From the NCBI RefSeq assembly GCF_002742335.1, contig NZ_MDGR01000007.1:4096501-4160500 (forward strand): a DNA stretch of 64,000 bases, read 5' to 3'. This document shows positions 43,390 through 53,285 of this stretch, in pieces. The notes beneath the pieces are model-generated. The model did not search any database and was not told the DNA's origin. It saw only the letters and a program-made list of their open reading frames with translations. The stretch comes from Reichenbachiella sp. 5M10 (GTDB lineage: Bacteria > Bacteroidota > Bacteroidia > Cytophagales > Cyclobacteriaceae). The stretch's first letter is position 1; every line of letters begins with the position of its first letter. The position numbers and the translations under genes are program-made.

Positions 43390-44756
43390 AAGTACAACAG
43401 TTTATGACGCGATTTACCTTCTAGCATTTGGCCGTGTTCGTCGATTAGACTCATCCGTTGCAACCATTGCTCAAACTCTGGGGCATATTTCAGTCCCATC
43501 AATTGGCGAATGTACAGCTGATCATGAAAAGAAGTGCTTTGATAGTGCAACATCACATCATCCGCTCCAGGGACCCCCATGATGAAATTGCATCCCGCTA
43601 GCCCTAACAAGGACAGTAAGTTATCCATATCGTCTTGATCCGCTTGACTGTGGTTCGTGTAACAGATGTCACACCCCATAGGCAGTCCCATCAGTTTGCC
43701 ACAAAAATGATCTTCCAAACCCGCTCGGATAATCTGCTTCCCATTGTAGAGATACTCTGGACCAATGAAACCCACCACTGTGTTGACGAGCAGCGGATTA
43801 TAATGCCTCGCCAGCGCATACGCCCTCACTTCACAGGTCTGCTGATCGACCCCATGATGTGCTCCTGCAGAGTGTGCACTCCCCTGACCCGTCTCGAAGT
43901 ACATCAAGTTCTGACCCACAGTACCCCGGTCCAACAATTTCCCAGCATCATACGCTTCATCCAACAATTCTTTCGTCACTCCAAAACTTCGGTTCGTTCG
44001 TTCGGTTCCGCCAATGGATTGAAACACTAAATCCACAGGTGCTCCTGCATTGATCAGCGACAGGGTAGTGGTAATATGTGACAGCACACATGTCTGCGTA
44101 GGAATCTCAAAACGAACACGAAGTTCTTCCAGCATTTCCAGCAGGTTTCGGGTACTTTGTGCATGATCCGACACTGGATTGATCCCAATCACAGCATCCC
44201 CTACACCGTACATCAATCCATCTATTGTGCTCGCCATGATTCCCTTCGGATCATCTGTAGGATTATTGGGCTGCAACCGAGTAGAAAAATGTCCCTTTAG
44301 CCCCAAGGTGTTTCTGAATCGCGTCACCTTACTGATTTTAGAGGCCACAAGGATGAGGTCTTGGTTGGACATGATCTTGCTCACCGCAGCAACCATCTCT
44401 GGCAGCAACCCCTGGCTGATCTTTCGAATCCACTCGCCATCCGACTCATAGGCCAGCAACTCATCCCGAAACCCTCCTACTGTCAAATGACTGATAGGGG
44501 CAAAAGCCTTTTGATCCCAACTGTCGATCGCCAACCGTGTCACTGCGTCCTGCTCGTACGGAATCACCTGCTCCTCCACGAATTGCTTCAAAGGCATATC
44601 TGCCAACACGAGTCGTGCAGCCATTCGCTCCTTTTCGTTCTCAGCGGCTACCCCAGCCAACACATCCCCTGACTTCTCGGGCGTGGCTTTGGCAAGCACC
44701 GTCTTGAGATCAGAAAATGAGTAGGAAAAATTCCCTACACGGCTTTGGTATTTCAT
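43386..44756 (-). CDS. eutB: Ethanolamine ammonia-lyase heavy chain
   Basis: A 456-residue EutB, close to the usual 453. Visible hallmarks are the active-site segment LRRVEIPTQT-like region (ELRVRFEIPTQTCVLSHITT), FETGQGSAHSAGAHHG, VNTVVGFIGPEYLYNGKQII, and CDICYTNHSQADQDDMD. It is the first gene of eutB-eutC-eat. There is no microcompartment shell gene, EutA reactivase, EutR or two-component regulator in the window, so this is the minimal, non-compartment form. The 153 nt upstream hold no cobalamin riboswitch that I can recognise. Confidence 0.97.
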   Translation of the reverse strand: MKYQSRVGNFSYSFSDLKTVLAKATPEKSGDVLAGVAAENEKERMAARLVLADMPLKQFVEEQVIPYEQDAVTRLAIDSWDQKAFAPISHLTVGGFRDELLAYESDGEWIRKISQGLLPEMVAAVSKIMSNQDLILVASKISKVTRFRNTLGLKGHFSTRLQPNNPTDDPKGIMASTIDGLMYGVGDAVIGINPVSDHAQSTRNLLEMLEELRVRFEIPTQTCVLSHITTTLSLINAGAPVDLVFQSIGGTERTNRSFGVTKELLDEAYDAGKLLDRGTVGQNLMYFETGQGSAHSAGAHHGVDQQTCEVRAYALARHYNPLLVNTVVGFIGPEYLYNGKQIIRAGLEDHFCGKLMGLPMGCDICYTNHSQADQDDMDNLLSLLGLAGCNFIMGVPGADDVMLHYQSTSFHDQLYIRQLMGLKYAPEFEQWLQRMSLIDEHGQMLEGKSRHKLLYL

Positions 44757-44851
44757 GTCAATACGTTTTGGACGAAAGCATGAAAATGGGCATTAATTCA
44801 ATCAAAAGCAATGGTTTTTGGCAGGTCCAGAATCTCCCTCCTCCAAAACCA

Positions 44852-44889
44852 TAAAAAAAGGGCCATCGCCCCAAACAAGCCATGACCCT
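44852..44889 (-). terminator. Terminator of the M1 peptidase gene
   Basis: On the minus strand AGGGTCAT (44889-44882) pairs with ATGGCCCT (44866-44859), 8 bp with a G-U, followed by seven T (to 44853). It follows the peptidase stop by 21 nt. Confidence 0.75.
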
Positions 44890-44909
44890 ATCTGTTAATT
44901 TATTGTTAC

Positions 44910-47129
44910 TTATTGCTCTTGCTTGAATTGATCAAACTCCGACGGGTCTTCCACTCTGGGGAAAGCATTGTTGGACAAGTCTACATCAGGTAGCTCTTGA
45001 TCAGGGTCAATCGCCACACTAGCGACTTCCTTCTCTTTCAAAAAGGTCTTTTTGATCTCTACCTCGTTGAGCCTCCAAACCTCCGCCGGCAACCGATCGA
45101 TCTCTGTCGTACCGTCTGTATACGTCCATTCGATGATGACCGGCATGATCAAGCCTCCTTCGTTTTTGAGAGTCAACTCATAGATGTTTTTGCCCCCGAC
45201 TAGAGTGCGCATTTCTGCCTCATCCACACGACTGAGGAATCCGCCATAACTCTTGTCTGGGGTAGGAACCATCTGAAACGGCTGTGGTCCTGCTGAAAAG
45301 TCTTTCGCCGGCTTAGCTTGGTTTCCTTTGCCGCTGATTTTTCCTCCTACCTTTTTCCCTTTATTTTCTACGATGACAGGCTCTTCGCTCATCTGATACC
45401 ACTTGACCTCCGACAGATTGATGTCTACCTTGTCCGTGGTGAAGTACCACCCCCTCCAAAACCAATCAAGGTCCACCGCTGTGGCGTCTTCTAGCGTGCG
45501 AAACAAATCCGCAGGGTTTGGGTGCTTGTACATCCACCGCGTCGCATACTCCCTAAACGCCGCATCAAACAACTCTGGCCCAATCACAGACTCTCTCAAG
45601 ATCTGAAATCCAGCCGTAGGCTTGTCATAAAAATTGGCTCCAATACTAAACAGCGACTCCACATCAGAAGTCACCATAATCGGCCGCATCACTCTTTGGT
45701 CACCGTCCATGTAAGGAACCATGTCCTTGGGCGTCAAGCTATGAAACTGTGGGTAGCGTTCCGCCATCGTTCGCTGATCGAGAAAGGTATTGAGCCCTTC
45801 GTCCATCCACATCCACTTGCGCTCATCCGAGCTCACAATCATCGGAAACCAATTGTGTCCCACCTCATGCACAATCGTCCGGATCATGTTTTCTTTCGCT
45901 GCGTGGCTCATTTCCCCATTGACAGGACGTCCGCCGTTGAAACTAATCATCGGAAACTCCATGCCGATGTTGGACGTATTGACCGAAATCGCTACTGGAT
46001 AGGGATAGTTGAAAGTTGCCTCAGAGTACACCTCTAGTGCATGAATGACCGCCTGGGTAGATTCTTCACTCCAAACAGGCAATCCCTCTTTGGGGTAAAA
46101 GGACATGGCCATCGTCGTACGATTGGGCAACTTCACAGCCTGTGCATCCCAGATAAACTTTCGCGAACTCGCAAAGGCAAAGTCACGCACATTTTCTGCA
46201 CGAAACCTCCAAGTCTTGGTGTCCGTGCTTTTAGTCTTTTCATTGGCAACAGCCTCCTCTGGGGTCACAATCATGACGGACTCGTCATACGATTTGCGGG
46301 CTTTCGCCAAACGCTTTTTTTGATCCAATGACAGGACATCCTTTTCATTTTGTAATTCGCCAGTTGCAGCGACAAGATGATCCTCTGGTACAGTGATCTC
46401 TACATCATAGTTGCCAAACTCTAGAGCAAACTCCCCCAACTTCTGAAACTGCTGGTTTTGCCAGCCTTCGGTATCATTGTACACGGCCATCCGAGGAAAC
46501 CAGTGTGCGATCAGAAAGACACAGTTGTCATCCTCCGGAAAATATTCGTACCCTTCTCGAGACAATAGGAAGTTGGATCGATCGGTTACTGGATAGGACC
46601 ACTCCACCGAAAATGACACGGACGACTGAGGCTCCAACGGCTCCATAAGTAGCACTTTCATCATCGTATTGTTGACGAGAGCTTCCAGTTTTTGGCCTGA
46701 AGCATCTTTGACCTGCTGTATCGTATAGCCCGCAGGAAACTCCATTGGGCGAAGCAAGTATTGCATATGCTGAGAAGTCATCGAATCTTTGACACTAAAA
46801 ATACCGCCAAAACCTTCGTTCTCCTTTCGGTTGACATTTTGTTCCAACTGAAGCCAGAGGTAGGGCAAGACATCTGGTGAATTGTTGTAATATGTGATGG
46901 TCTCCTTTCCTGTGAGGACTCGTGTTTGCTCATCCAGAGACGCTTTGATTTGGTAATCGGCACGCTGCTGCCAGTAGTCCGCCCCTGATGCACCTGAAGC
47001 AGTGCGATAGGTGCTAGGTGGGTCAATCATTCTATCAATAGGCTCAAACTTGCCCTGCCAGGTTTTGTCTTGCGCTAAAGACATCCAAGAAACGGATGAA
47101 ATCAGCACTACTAGGGTCAATACTCTCAT
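44910..47129 (-). CDS. M1-family metallopeptidase
   Basis: A 739-residue secreted aminopeptidase-like protein with a signal peptide (MRVLTLVVLISSVSWMSLA, cut before QD). The zinc site is intact: HEVGHNWFP with the downstream Glu in WMDEGLNTF, and the preceding GMEFPMISFNGG segment replaces the GAMEN exopeptidase motif. This is the pattern of Bacteroidetes M1 proteins with a short C-terminal domain. It probably degrades peptides in the periplasm or at the surface. It is monocistronic with its own terminator. Confidence 0.92.
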   Translation of the reverse strand: MRVLTLVVLISSVSWMSLAQDKTWQGKFEPIDRMIDPPSTYRTASGASGADYWQQRADYQIKASLDEQTRVLTGKETITYYNNSPDVLPYLWLQLEQNVNRKENEGFGGIFSVKDSMTSQHMQYLLRPMEFPAGYTIQQVKDASGQKLEALVNNTMMKVLLMEPLEPQSSVSFSVEWSYPVTDRSNFLLSREGYEYFPEDDNCVFLIAHWFPRMAVYNDTEGWQNQQFQKLGEFALEFGNYDVEITVPEDHLVAATGELQNEKDVLSLDQKKRLAKARKSYDESVMIVTPEEAVANEKTKSTDTKTWRFRAENVRDFAFASSRKFIWDAQAVKLPNRTTMAMSFYPKEGLPVWSEESTQAVIHALEVYSEATFNYPYPVAISVNTSNIGMEFPMISFNGGRPVNGEMSHAAKENMIRTIVHEVGHNWFPMIVSSDERKWMWMDEGLNTFLDQRTMAERYPQFHSLTPKDMVPYMDGDQRVMRPIMVTSDVESLFSIGANFYDKPTAGFQILRESVIGPELFDAAFREYATRWMYKHPNPADLFRTLEDATAVDLDWFWRGWYFTTDKVDINLSEVKWYQMSEEPVIVENKGKKVGGKISGKGNQAKPAKDFSAGPQPFQMVPTPDKSYGGFLSRVDEAEMRTLVGGKNIYELTLKNEGGLIMPVIIEWTYTDGTTEIDRLPAEVWRLNEVEIKKTFLKEKEVASVAIDPDQELPDVDLSNNAFPRVEDPSEFDQFKQEQ

Positions 47130-47223
47130 GAAGTTGCTGTTTAAATGAATGATAAATCTAATTAATCAGTTGCGAAGACTGGCCACCAATTATTATGAAT
47201 GGTCTCCTCAGAGGTTAAATTGT

Positions 47224-48240
47224 TCAGTCTTCCTCTTTGGGTTCTCCATAGTTGTATTTGAAAAACTGCTCAAGGTCCAACTTCCAGTGCTGAGACAAAG
47301 CGTGCCGAGCACCAGACTCGGGATCATACCCTCCAAATACATGCAGAGCCCCCTCCAGCACGGCCGCCCCCATGTGGCGCCCTCCAAAATTCATCTGAAA
47401 GGTTTTTAGTTCCTCCGTTTGCGTATCATATACCAACAGCTGATCCAAGTTCTTGTAGTCCCCAACCAAAAAAAGATAGTGCTGGTACCGAACCAAAGCA
47501 TAAGCCGAACACGGCGCCTCTAGCTTCCCAACTTTCTCCCACTGCTCCGTGGACAAATCGAAGCGATGAATCTTGTCACTAGCCTCTTCTCCATATCCAC
47601 CCACCATGTACAAATGATTCCCGACGACTACCCCACGCGTCTCCTTCGCCTCTGGCAAATCTGGCAATTGCTCTAAGGCTCCCGTTTTGAGATCATAAAC
47701 ATACATGTCTTGGCTAAACACCAATTCAAACCCTCCGCTACGGGCTTGACTAGCTATAGACCCACCAAACATATACACCTTGTATTCATGATATACCAAA
47801 CCCATAGATTTGGCAGGGTTTGGGTTTTGACCCAAGCTTTTGGACCTGTAGTTGTTCATGTCGTAGTACTGCAAATCCTCGACTAACCTCACATGGTCAC
47901 GCCCTACGACCGTACCGCCAGCAAAAAGGACACTCTCATACTCATCCAGATACACAGCACTACCAAACAGTGTCCGTTTTAGCGGACTGGTGGAGGACAG
48001 GTCGAGCCATTCGTCGATGCGGGCGTCATAGGTGTAGATTTTATCTGAGTTGCCTGCCGTCTGCGACCGTCCGCCCGCCAGTATGGCCTTGGAGCCACTA
48101 GAGCAATACGCCATCCCAAAGAGTGGTTGGGGGACTTTTTTAGCAGCAGTAAACACCACATACTCATTGAGCTGAGCGAAAACGTCATGACACATTAATA
48201 TTCCCATAGAAAGGGACAGCAAGAGGGTTTTCATACGCAT
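47224..48240 (-). CDS. Secreted kelch-repeat protein
   Basis: A 338-residue protein from ATG 48240 (48234 is equally possible), with signal peptide MRMKTLLLSLSMGILMCHDVFA. The rest is five to six kelch repeats, each with a GG and an aromatic residue ahead: SSGSKAILAGGRSQTAG, ESVLFAGGTVVG, YKVYMFGGSIASQ, NHLYMVGGYGEE, GALHVFGGYDPESG. It should fold as a beta-propeller in the periplasm or at the surface and bind a ligand or protein. The gene stands alone between the M1 peptidase and the DUF58 gene. Confidence 0.85.
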   Translation of the reverse strand: MRMKTLLLSLSMGILMCHDVFAQLNEYVVFTAAKKVPQPLFGMAYCSSGSKAILAGGRSQTAGNSDKIYTYDARIDEWLDLSSTSPLKRTLFGSAVYLDEYESVLFAGGTVVGRDHVRLVEDLQYYDMNNYRSKSLGQNPNPAKSMGLVYHEYKVYMFGGSIASQARSGGFELVFSQDMYVYDLKTGALEQLPDLPEAKETRGVVVGNHLYMVGGYGEEASDKIHRFDLSTEQWEKVGKLEAPCSAYALVRYQHYLFLVGDYKNLDQLLVYDTQTEELKTFQMNFGGRHMGAAVLEGALHVFGGYDPESGARHALSQHWKLDLEQFFKYNYGEPKEED

Positions 48241-48344
48241 AGAATCTGACCTAAAAATACGGTCATACATGGCCCTGATCCAAAAAACCCCTGTTAATTC
48301 TAAAGCATTTGTCTGTTAAGACAGGAAGAAACATGCGACATACA

Positions 48345-49670
48345 TTAAATCAACCCTCGACCTTTGAGCTCCAAGTATTTGTTGATCACATCTATTGTCA
48401 GGTTTTGGGGATTGGTCAATAGCGCTTGGACCCCATGGGCACGAAAACGCTTGAGAATAAGGCGCTTCTCGAGATCAAACTTCTCTGCGATCCCGAGCTG
48501 ATAGACGTCTAGCAAGGTGTCAGGTGCCTGCTGAATATAATCTTTGAGTTCCGAGTTTTCAAACATGACCACCACCACAAGGTGTGCCTGATTGAGCCGA
48601 CGGATGAGTTCAAGCTGATGAGTCAGCGAAGACTCCGTCTCAAAATTGGTATAAAACAACAACAAACTCCGCTGCGTCACTTTGCGCTTGATCGTCGTAT
48701 ACAGATCAAAATAATTGGGCTCTTCGAAAGCGGTCCGCTCGTTGTAAAGGCACTCGAGAATGGTCTTGAGCTGAAACGAGCGATTGTCTGCCGCCAAGAA
48801 GGTCTGGGTCGTCTTTTCGAAGGTTATCAACCCTGCTTTGTCTCCTTTGCGCAAACTGACATTAGAAAGTGCCAGAGCCGAATTGATAGAATAATCCAAC
48901 AAACTCAACCCACCAAATGGCATCTGCATCGTCCGACCCTTGTTGATCACACAGTAGACTGGTTGAGATTTTTCTTCCTGATATACATTGATCATCAATT
49001 GGTTCTTGCGAGCCGTCGCCTTCCAATTGATCTTGCGGATATCATCTCCTGTCACATAGTCTTTGATTTCTTCAAACTCAAAATTGAACCCGGGTCTCCG
49101 TAGCTTTTTCAGTCCTTTACTATGGTTGGACAGAAGCAAAAATTCCGTCTCTCGCATGTGCTTGACACTCGGGTAAACCTTGATTGTCTCTGGTTCGGGT
49201 TGTACAAAACGTCTTCGAATCAAGCCCAACCTGGTACTGGTAAGCATATTGATCTGACCAAACGCATAGGAACCCCGGTTTGTGGGCTGCAGGGTATAAC
49301 TTATGATCTTTTCTTCCTGACCCAACCCAGGCAATTCGAAAAATAAATGACGCTCCTGAAAATCAATTGGCGCTTCGTCGATCACTGTCACCGACACAGG
49401 CGTGGCAAAATTGCTCCTCACATATATCTTCACCTCATTGGGATAACCCAAAGAATACACCGGACTGGTGATGCGTCGTGCCACCACGGTCCGTTTGGAT
49501 ACGAACAACCACAAAAAATCCACCCCTATCATGAGAACAAAAACCCACGAAAGTACTACGAAGGCTCCATACGCTGGCGACCAAATGAAGCCCACCATGG
49601 CCAATAGGGTCAATGCCATCCCCAAGTAATAAAATCGTGAACTGAGGTATATGTTTTTGAGCATAGTCAT
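48345..49670 (-). CDS. DUF58 domain protein of the MoxR cluster
   Basis: A 441-residue membrane protein: two N-terminal transmembrane helices (about 10-60), a beta-sandwich (60-190) and the DUF58 domain (RPGFNFEFEEIKDYVTGDDI, RKINWKATARKNQLMINVYQ) leading into a von Willebrand A-like fold. The usual MIDAS D-x-S-x-S is replaced by VINKGRTMQM, so metal binding may be lost. It is the last gene of a six-gene train. Its ATG directly follows the MoxR stop. MoxR-DUF58 pairs are thought to act as chaperone-like complexes for protein maturation or stress; the target here is unknown. Confidence 0.9.
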   Translation of the reverse strand: MTMLKNIYLSSRFYYLGMALTLLAMVGFIWSPAYGAFVVLSWVFVLMIGVDFLWLFVSKRTVVARRITSPVYSLGYPNEVKIYVRSNFATPVSVTVIDEAPIDFQERHLFFELPGLGQEEKIISYTLQPTNRGSYAFGQINMLTSTRLGLIRRRFVQPEPETIKVYPSVKHMRETEFLLLSNHSKGLKKLRRPGFNFEFEEIKDYVTGDDIRKINWKATARKNQLMINVYQEEKSQPVYCVINKGRTMQMPFGGLSLLDYSINSALALSNVSLRKGDKAGLITFEKTTQTFLAADNRSFQLKTILECLYNERTAFEEPNYFDLYTTIKRKVTQRSLLLFYTNFETESSLTHQLELIRRLNQAHLVVVVMFENSELKDYIQQAPDTLLDVYQLGIAEKFDLEKRLILKRFRAHGVQALLTNPQNLTIDVINKYLELKGRGLI

Positions 49671-50630
49671 CTATCTCGGGATCTCGACCTGATCTATGAT
49701 CAGTTTGATGATGTCGTCCGTCGTGAGTCCTTCCATTTCCTTCTCAGGCGACAAGATGAGACGATGTCTGAGTACAGGGTAGGCAACATACAGCACATCT
49801 TCAGGAATCACAAAATCCCGATCCTCTAGGATGGCTTTGATTTTGGCGGCATGCATGATGCCAATAGCAGCCCTTGGTGACGCCCCCAAATAGATGTCTG
49901 GAGAAGTCCTTGTCTTGTCCATGATACGTGCAATGAAATCCAGCAATTTGGCATCTATCACTACCTTTTTGGCCTCCGTTCGCAGCGTCATGAGTTCGGC
50001 AGTGGTAAGTACCGCAGTGATCTCTGCCTTCATCTTGCCTTCGTTGTGCAGCTCCATGATTTTGACTTCCTCCTCCAAGGTTGGGTAGCCTGTCACCACC
50101 TTGAACAAGAATCGGTCAAGCTGTGCTTCTGGCAAACGATAGGTTCCTTCTTGCTCCACTGGGTTTTGGGTAGCTAGCGCAAAAAACAAATCACTCATCG
50201 GATAGCAATGTCCATCCACGGTCACTTGACTCTCCTCCATGATCTCAAACAGCGCAGCTTGGGTCTTGGCAGGTGCTCGATTGATCTCATCGATCAGCAA
50301 TATCTCTGTAAATATTGGTCCCTTCTTGAACTCAAATTCGTTGGTCTTGAGGTTGAAAATGGAAGTCCCCAATACATCCGAAGGCATCAGATCAGAAGTG
50401 AACTGAATGCGTCCAAATTGTGCAGAGATCAACTTAGCTAGCGTCTTGGCAGTGAAGGTCTTGGCTATGCCTGGCACGCCCTCTATCAGCACGTGTCCTC
50501 CAGAGATCAAGCCTATGATCAGCTGATCGAGCATTTCTTCCTGCCCGACGATCACCTTTTTGATTTCTGATTTGACCTCTGCTACTTTGGCAGAGATGGC
50601 CGTGATTTGACTTCTATTTTCTTCACTCAT
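49671..50630 (-). CDS. MoxR-family AAA+ ATPase
   Basis: A 319-residue AAA+ ATPase: Walker A in LIEGVPGIAKTFTAKTLA, Walker B ILLIDEINRAPAKTQAALFE, sensor 1 FFALATQNPVEQEGTYRLPEAQLD (shortened here to ATQNPVEQEGTYRLPEAQ), and the C-terminal lid with GASPRAAIGIMHAAK. This is a full MoxR. It sits between the DUF4350 gene (4-nt overlap) and the DUF58 gene (abutting), the arrangement in which MoxR works on VWA proteins. Confidence 0.95.
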   Translation of the reverse strand: MSEENRSQITAISAKVAEVKSEIKKVIVGQEEMLDQLIIGLISGGHVLIEGVPGIAKTFTAKTLAKLISAQFGRIQFTSDLMPSDVLGTSIFNLKTNEFEFKKGPIFTEILLIDEINRAPAKTQAALFEIMEESQVTVDGHCYPMSDLFFALATQNPVEQEGTYRLPEAQLDRFLFKVVTGYPTLEEEVKIMELHNEGKMKAEITAVLTTAELMTLRTEAKKVVIDAKLLDFIARIMDKTRTSPDIYLGASPRAAIGIMHAAKIKAILEDRDFVIPEDVLYVAYPVLRHRLILSPEKEMEGLTTDDIIKLIIDQVEIPR

Positions 50631-51796
50631 CTCTTCGTTGATTTTTTGTAAATAACATTTAGTTTTTTGTCGAGCGCTATCAAAAGCTCGTCGTTGATGG
50701 CCTTTGCTCCTTCAACCTCCTGGATCACTTTCACCAGAGCAGTCACGTCCTCTTCTTTCACTCCGATTTTGGCGGCTAGTACACGATCATTGTCTTGATG
50801 CAAATGAGCGTGGTACTGCATTCGTATGTTCTCTTTGAAATAATCGATACGACTTTTGGCGACAGCCCTCTGGTCTCTCTGATGAAAATACAACAACCCG
50901 ACGGTCTTGATAAAGTCCATCGTCTGGTTGGGCAGTGCTCGGATCACTGGAATGGCTCGCTGCACCCGACGACTCCCCACGATCATGTGTAGCGCGATCA
51001 AGGCCAAAGCAAAATACAGAGCGTTTCGAAGGGGTGGGTGTTTCAGTACCTCTCGAAAAGGCGAAGAATTGGTCGCTACACCACTCTGGTAATAACTCGT
51101 CCACCGGACCCCCGAATCGGGCAATAGTGACAATACGCGTGCTGTCAATCGATGATTGTCACCATAAAGCATGAAATAATTCGTGAAAATAATGGGTGTA
51201 CTACAAAGTACAAACTCACCCTCTCCAAACGGGATACTTGCCACGACTGCTTGTCCTTCGGCATTGGTCACGTAGACCACTGCCGAAGGCGGCAAGCTAT
51301 CGATGTACTGGAGAATCTCCGTCTCCAAAAAGTACGTCCGAGGCATGCCCTCCACCTCCAAAAACGAGGAGTCACCATCACTGTCGTAATAGTAATCCCT
51401 CGTGTCGAAATAGATGGACAAGGTGTCAACGAGTTTTTGATCCAAGTAGCTTGTGCTCAGCAGTACCGTTTTTCCTTGTGACACTTGGGCAACCAACTCC
51501 TCGTAACTGGGGTCTCCCAATACGAGATCCTCAGAAATCGACAAGAGTCCTTCTCCCTCTTCGCTTCGCCTCAACACTTCGTAAAAGCTATGGTTATCCA
51601 TCTGCCACTCCTGAAACATACTCGGAGCTAATTCGGACAAGGCATACGCCCCGTATGGGTTTTGGTCAACGCTCGCATAGGTTTTGGTCCAGTTGGTCGG
51701 ACGCTCATAGCCACCCATCGCCAAGAGCAACAGCAGCGAAATCGCTACGATATACAAGATACTTCCTTTGCTCACGACAGTTGGTCTTTGATCCAT
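50627..51796 (-). CDS. DUF4350 domain protein
   Basis: A 389-residue protein with an N-terminal transmembrane helix (about 10-28) and a second one near 265-285 (YFALALIALHMIVG). Between them lies the DUF4350 domain (NPYGAYALSELAPSMFQEWQ, GDPSYEELVAQVSQGKTVLL, GEGEFVLCSTPIIFTNYFML). The C-terminal tail (about 290-389) is cytosolic and helical. The domain looks like a divergent glutamine-amidotransferase/BatF-like fold without catalytic residues. It is one of the SpoIIM/MoxR gene train; it overlaps DUF4129 by 25 nt and MoxR by 4 nt. Confidence 0.85.
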   Translation of the reverse strand: MDQRPTVVSKGSILYIVAISLLLLLAMGGYERPTNWTKTYASVDQNPYGAYALSELAPSMFQEWQMDNHSFYEVLRRSEEGEGLLSISEDLVLGDPSYEELVAQVSQGKTVLLSTSYLDQKLVDTLSIYFDTRDYYYDSDGDSSFLEVEGMPRTYFLETEILQYIDSLPPSAVVYVTNAEGQAVVASIPFGEGEFVLCSTPIIFTNYFMLYGDNHRLTARVLSLLPDSGVRWTSYYQSGVATNSSPFREVLKHPPLRNALYFALALIALHMIVGSRRVQRAIPVIRALPNQTMDFIKTVGLLYFHQRDQRAVAKSRIDYFKENIRMQYHAHLHQDNDRVLAAKIGVKEEDVTALVKVIQEVEGAKAINDELLIALDKKLNVIYKKSTKR

Positions 51797-52404
51797 TGAA
51801 AATCACCTTCCATTTGTGCACACATCTCGACTGACACCGGCAAGTGTCCGTACCAGATCTGCTCAAAAGACTTCGTCATCTTGCAAAACGTCTCCCGTGA
51901 CTGATGGCCAGCCAATTCGCTCAAATACTCGCGGTTGGTTTTTCGGATCTCGTACTGGATGAGTTCTTGATCAGAAAGGATCTGCAGTGCATGCAAATAA
52001 TAGTAGCGCACCACCATGAGGTGGTTGCCGTTGCGCTTGGCCTCCTCGATCAGCTGGCCAAAATCTAAACCCTCGATGTCTTCGTCAGTGAGCACATACT
52101 CTTTGGCCGGCACTTTTTTCTTACCAAACGGAAGCAAATAATTCATTTCAATCCCAAGTATCTTGAGGATCAAGTACAACATACCTCCCACCATAAACCC
52201 ATAAAAAAGAATCTCAAACACAACAGGAGGGATATGCCAATTCAGTTGCTCCGCAAAAAAAGACCCCAAACGACCAAACCAATAGTCCAAAAACACCGAA
52301 ACACGATCGTACCAACCGTAGCTCTTCTCTTGGCTATAGTATTCACTTGCAAACTCCTCCTGCAGCTGCGCTAGTTTCTTGCTATCGAAGCTTCGCCTAC
52401 TCAT
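51772..52404 (-). CDS. DUF4129 domain protein
   Basis: A 210-residue membrane protein from ATG 52404 (the TTG just before it is not needed). It has one transmembrane helix at about 66-88 (FEILFYGFMVGGMLYLILKI). The DUF4129 domain follows (GLDFGQLIEEAKRNGNHLMV, YYYLHALQILSDQELIQYEI, KTNREYLSELAG), similar to the C-terminal helical domain next to bacterial transglutaminases. The start codon shares one base with the stop of the upstream gene (TGATG). A role with the MoxR ATPase is inferred from conserved neighbourhood. Confidence 0.88.
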   Translation of the reverse strand: MSRRSFDSKKLAQLQEEFASEYYSQEKSYGWYDRVSVFLDYWFGRLGSFFAEQLNWHIPPVVFEILFYGFMVGGMLYLILKILGIEMNYLLPFGKKKVPAKEYVLTDEDIEGLDFGQLIEEAKRNGNHLMVVRYYYLHALQILSDQELIQYEIRKTNREYLSELAGHQSRETFCKMTKSFEQIWYGHLPVSVEMCAQMEGDFQWIKDQLS

Positions 52405-53285
52405 CAAGATGCTTGGTTCATCTCCTCGATGTTAGACATCAAGCCGACTGCTTCTTTTTGTTCTCTTAGGTTGAAATACTGAAACGAAATCGCGACCACT
52501 GAAATCGTATAACTCATCAAAATACCAAGGTAGGCAAAGGCCATAGTCCCTGACATCATGAGCATATTGGCGTTGGACATGTCGGTAAAAAGTGAATCAG
52601 GGTTAGCTTGATTCGCCAATATTTCACTAAACATGAAGCCATACATCGGCAGATAAAAAACCATCGCAATAGCCATCTGAATGAAATATAGTACAATCAT
52701 ATAACCAAAAGTACTCCACCAATGTCCTTGGATCAGCTTGAAAGACCTCCCAAACGAACGGAAGAGATTGCCCTTCTCAAAAATCACAATCGTAAACACC
52801 ATCGAAAAAGCCACACTGACATAAATCATCGGCACCACCAAAAAAAACATGGAAACAAAGACCATGATAAACAAAGGGATCGAAATCAAAAACAACTTGC
52901 CCCCGTCTTTGAAAATATGTCGAGCAATCAGGCCCGTCGTAATCTCCTCAGGAGGCATCTCTTGGTAGAGTGCGAGATAGCGCAATACGATCGCAAAAAA
53001 TGAATAGAACAAGAAGAAGCCCGAAATCATCATTCCCAAACTACTGATCAGCATATTGGTCGGGTCTACCTCCTCAGGTGCACCTCCTCCTGCAAACCCC
53101 ATGAGAGACTGCATATACATCGCATACGAAAAACCCACCAATAGCACAATAGGTCCGTCAATGATCAATATCGTCTTGAAGAGATGTTTGAAATTTTCTC
53201 GAATAAACTCGAAAGTCACATTGATGCGGTCGCCCAAAACGCGCTCTTTATAGTAGGGGATTTTAGGAACGTATTTGTTTTCCAT
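52404..53285 (-). CDS. Polytopic membrane protein of unknown function
   Basis: A 293-residue protein with about six transmembrane helices (near 37-58, 85-110, 130-160, 185-210, 245-270). Ends are charged (KYVPKIPYYKERVLGDRINV start; REQKEAVGLMSNIEEM end). It has no known domain that I can name; the middle Met/Phe-rich helices with proline breaks (FLISIPLFIMVFVSMFFLVV) resemble membrane parts of glycerophosphodiester-phosphodiesterase-like proteins. It lies second in the train after SpoIIM, overlapping it by 23 nt, and is coupled to DUF4129 by TGATG. Confidence 0.75.
   Translation of the reverse strand: MENKYVPKIPYYKERVLGDRINVTFEFIRENFKHLFKTILIIDGPIVLLVGFSYAMYMQSLMGFAGGGAPEEVDPTNMLISSLGMMISGFFLFYSFFAIVLRYLALYQEMPPEEITTGLIARHIFKDGGKLFLISIPLFIMVFVSMFFLVVPMIYVSVAFSMVFTIVIFEKGNLFRSFGRSFKLIQGHWWSTFGYMIVLYFIQMAIAMVFYLPMYGFMFSEILANQANPDSLFTDMSNANMLMMSGTMAFAYLGILMSYTISVVAISFQYFNLREQKEAVGLMSNIEEMNQAS

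Noticed and set aside
44757-44909. Cobalamin riboswitch upstream of eutB
   Set aside because: The gap is 153 nt and mostly taken by the M1 terminator; no B12-box-like core was seen.
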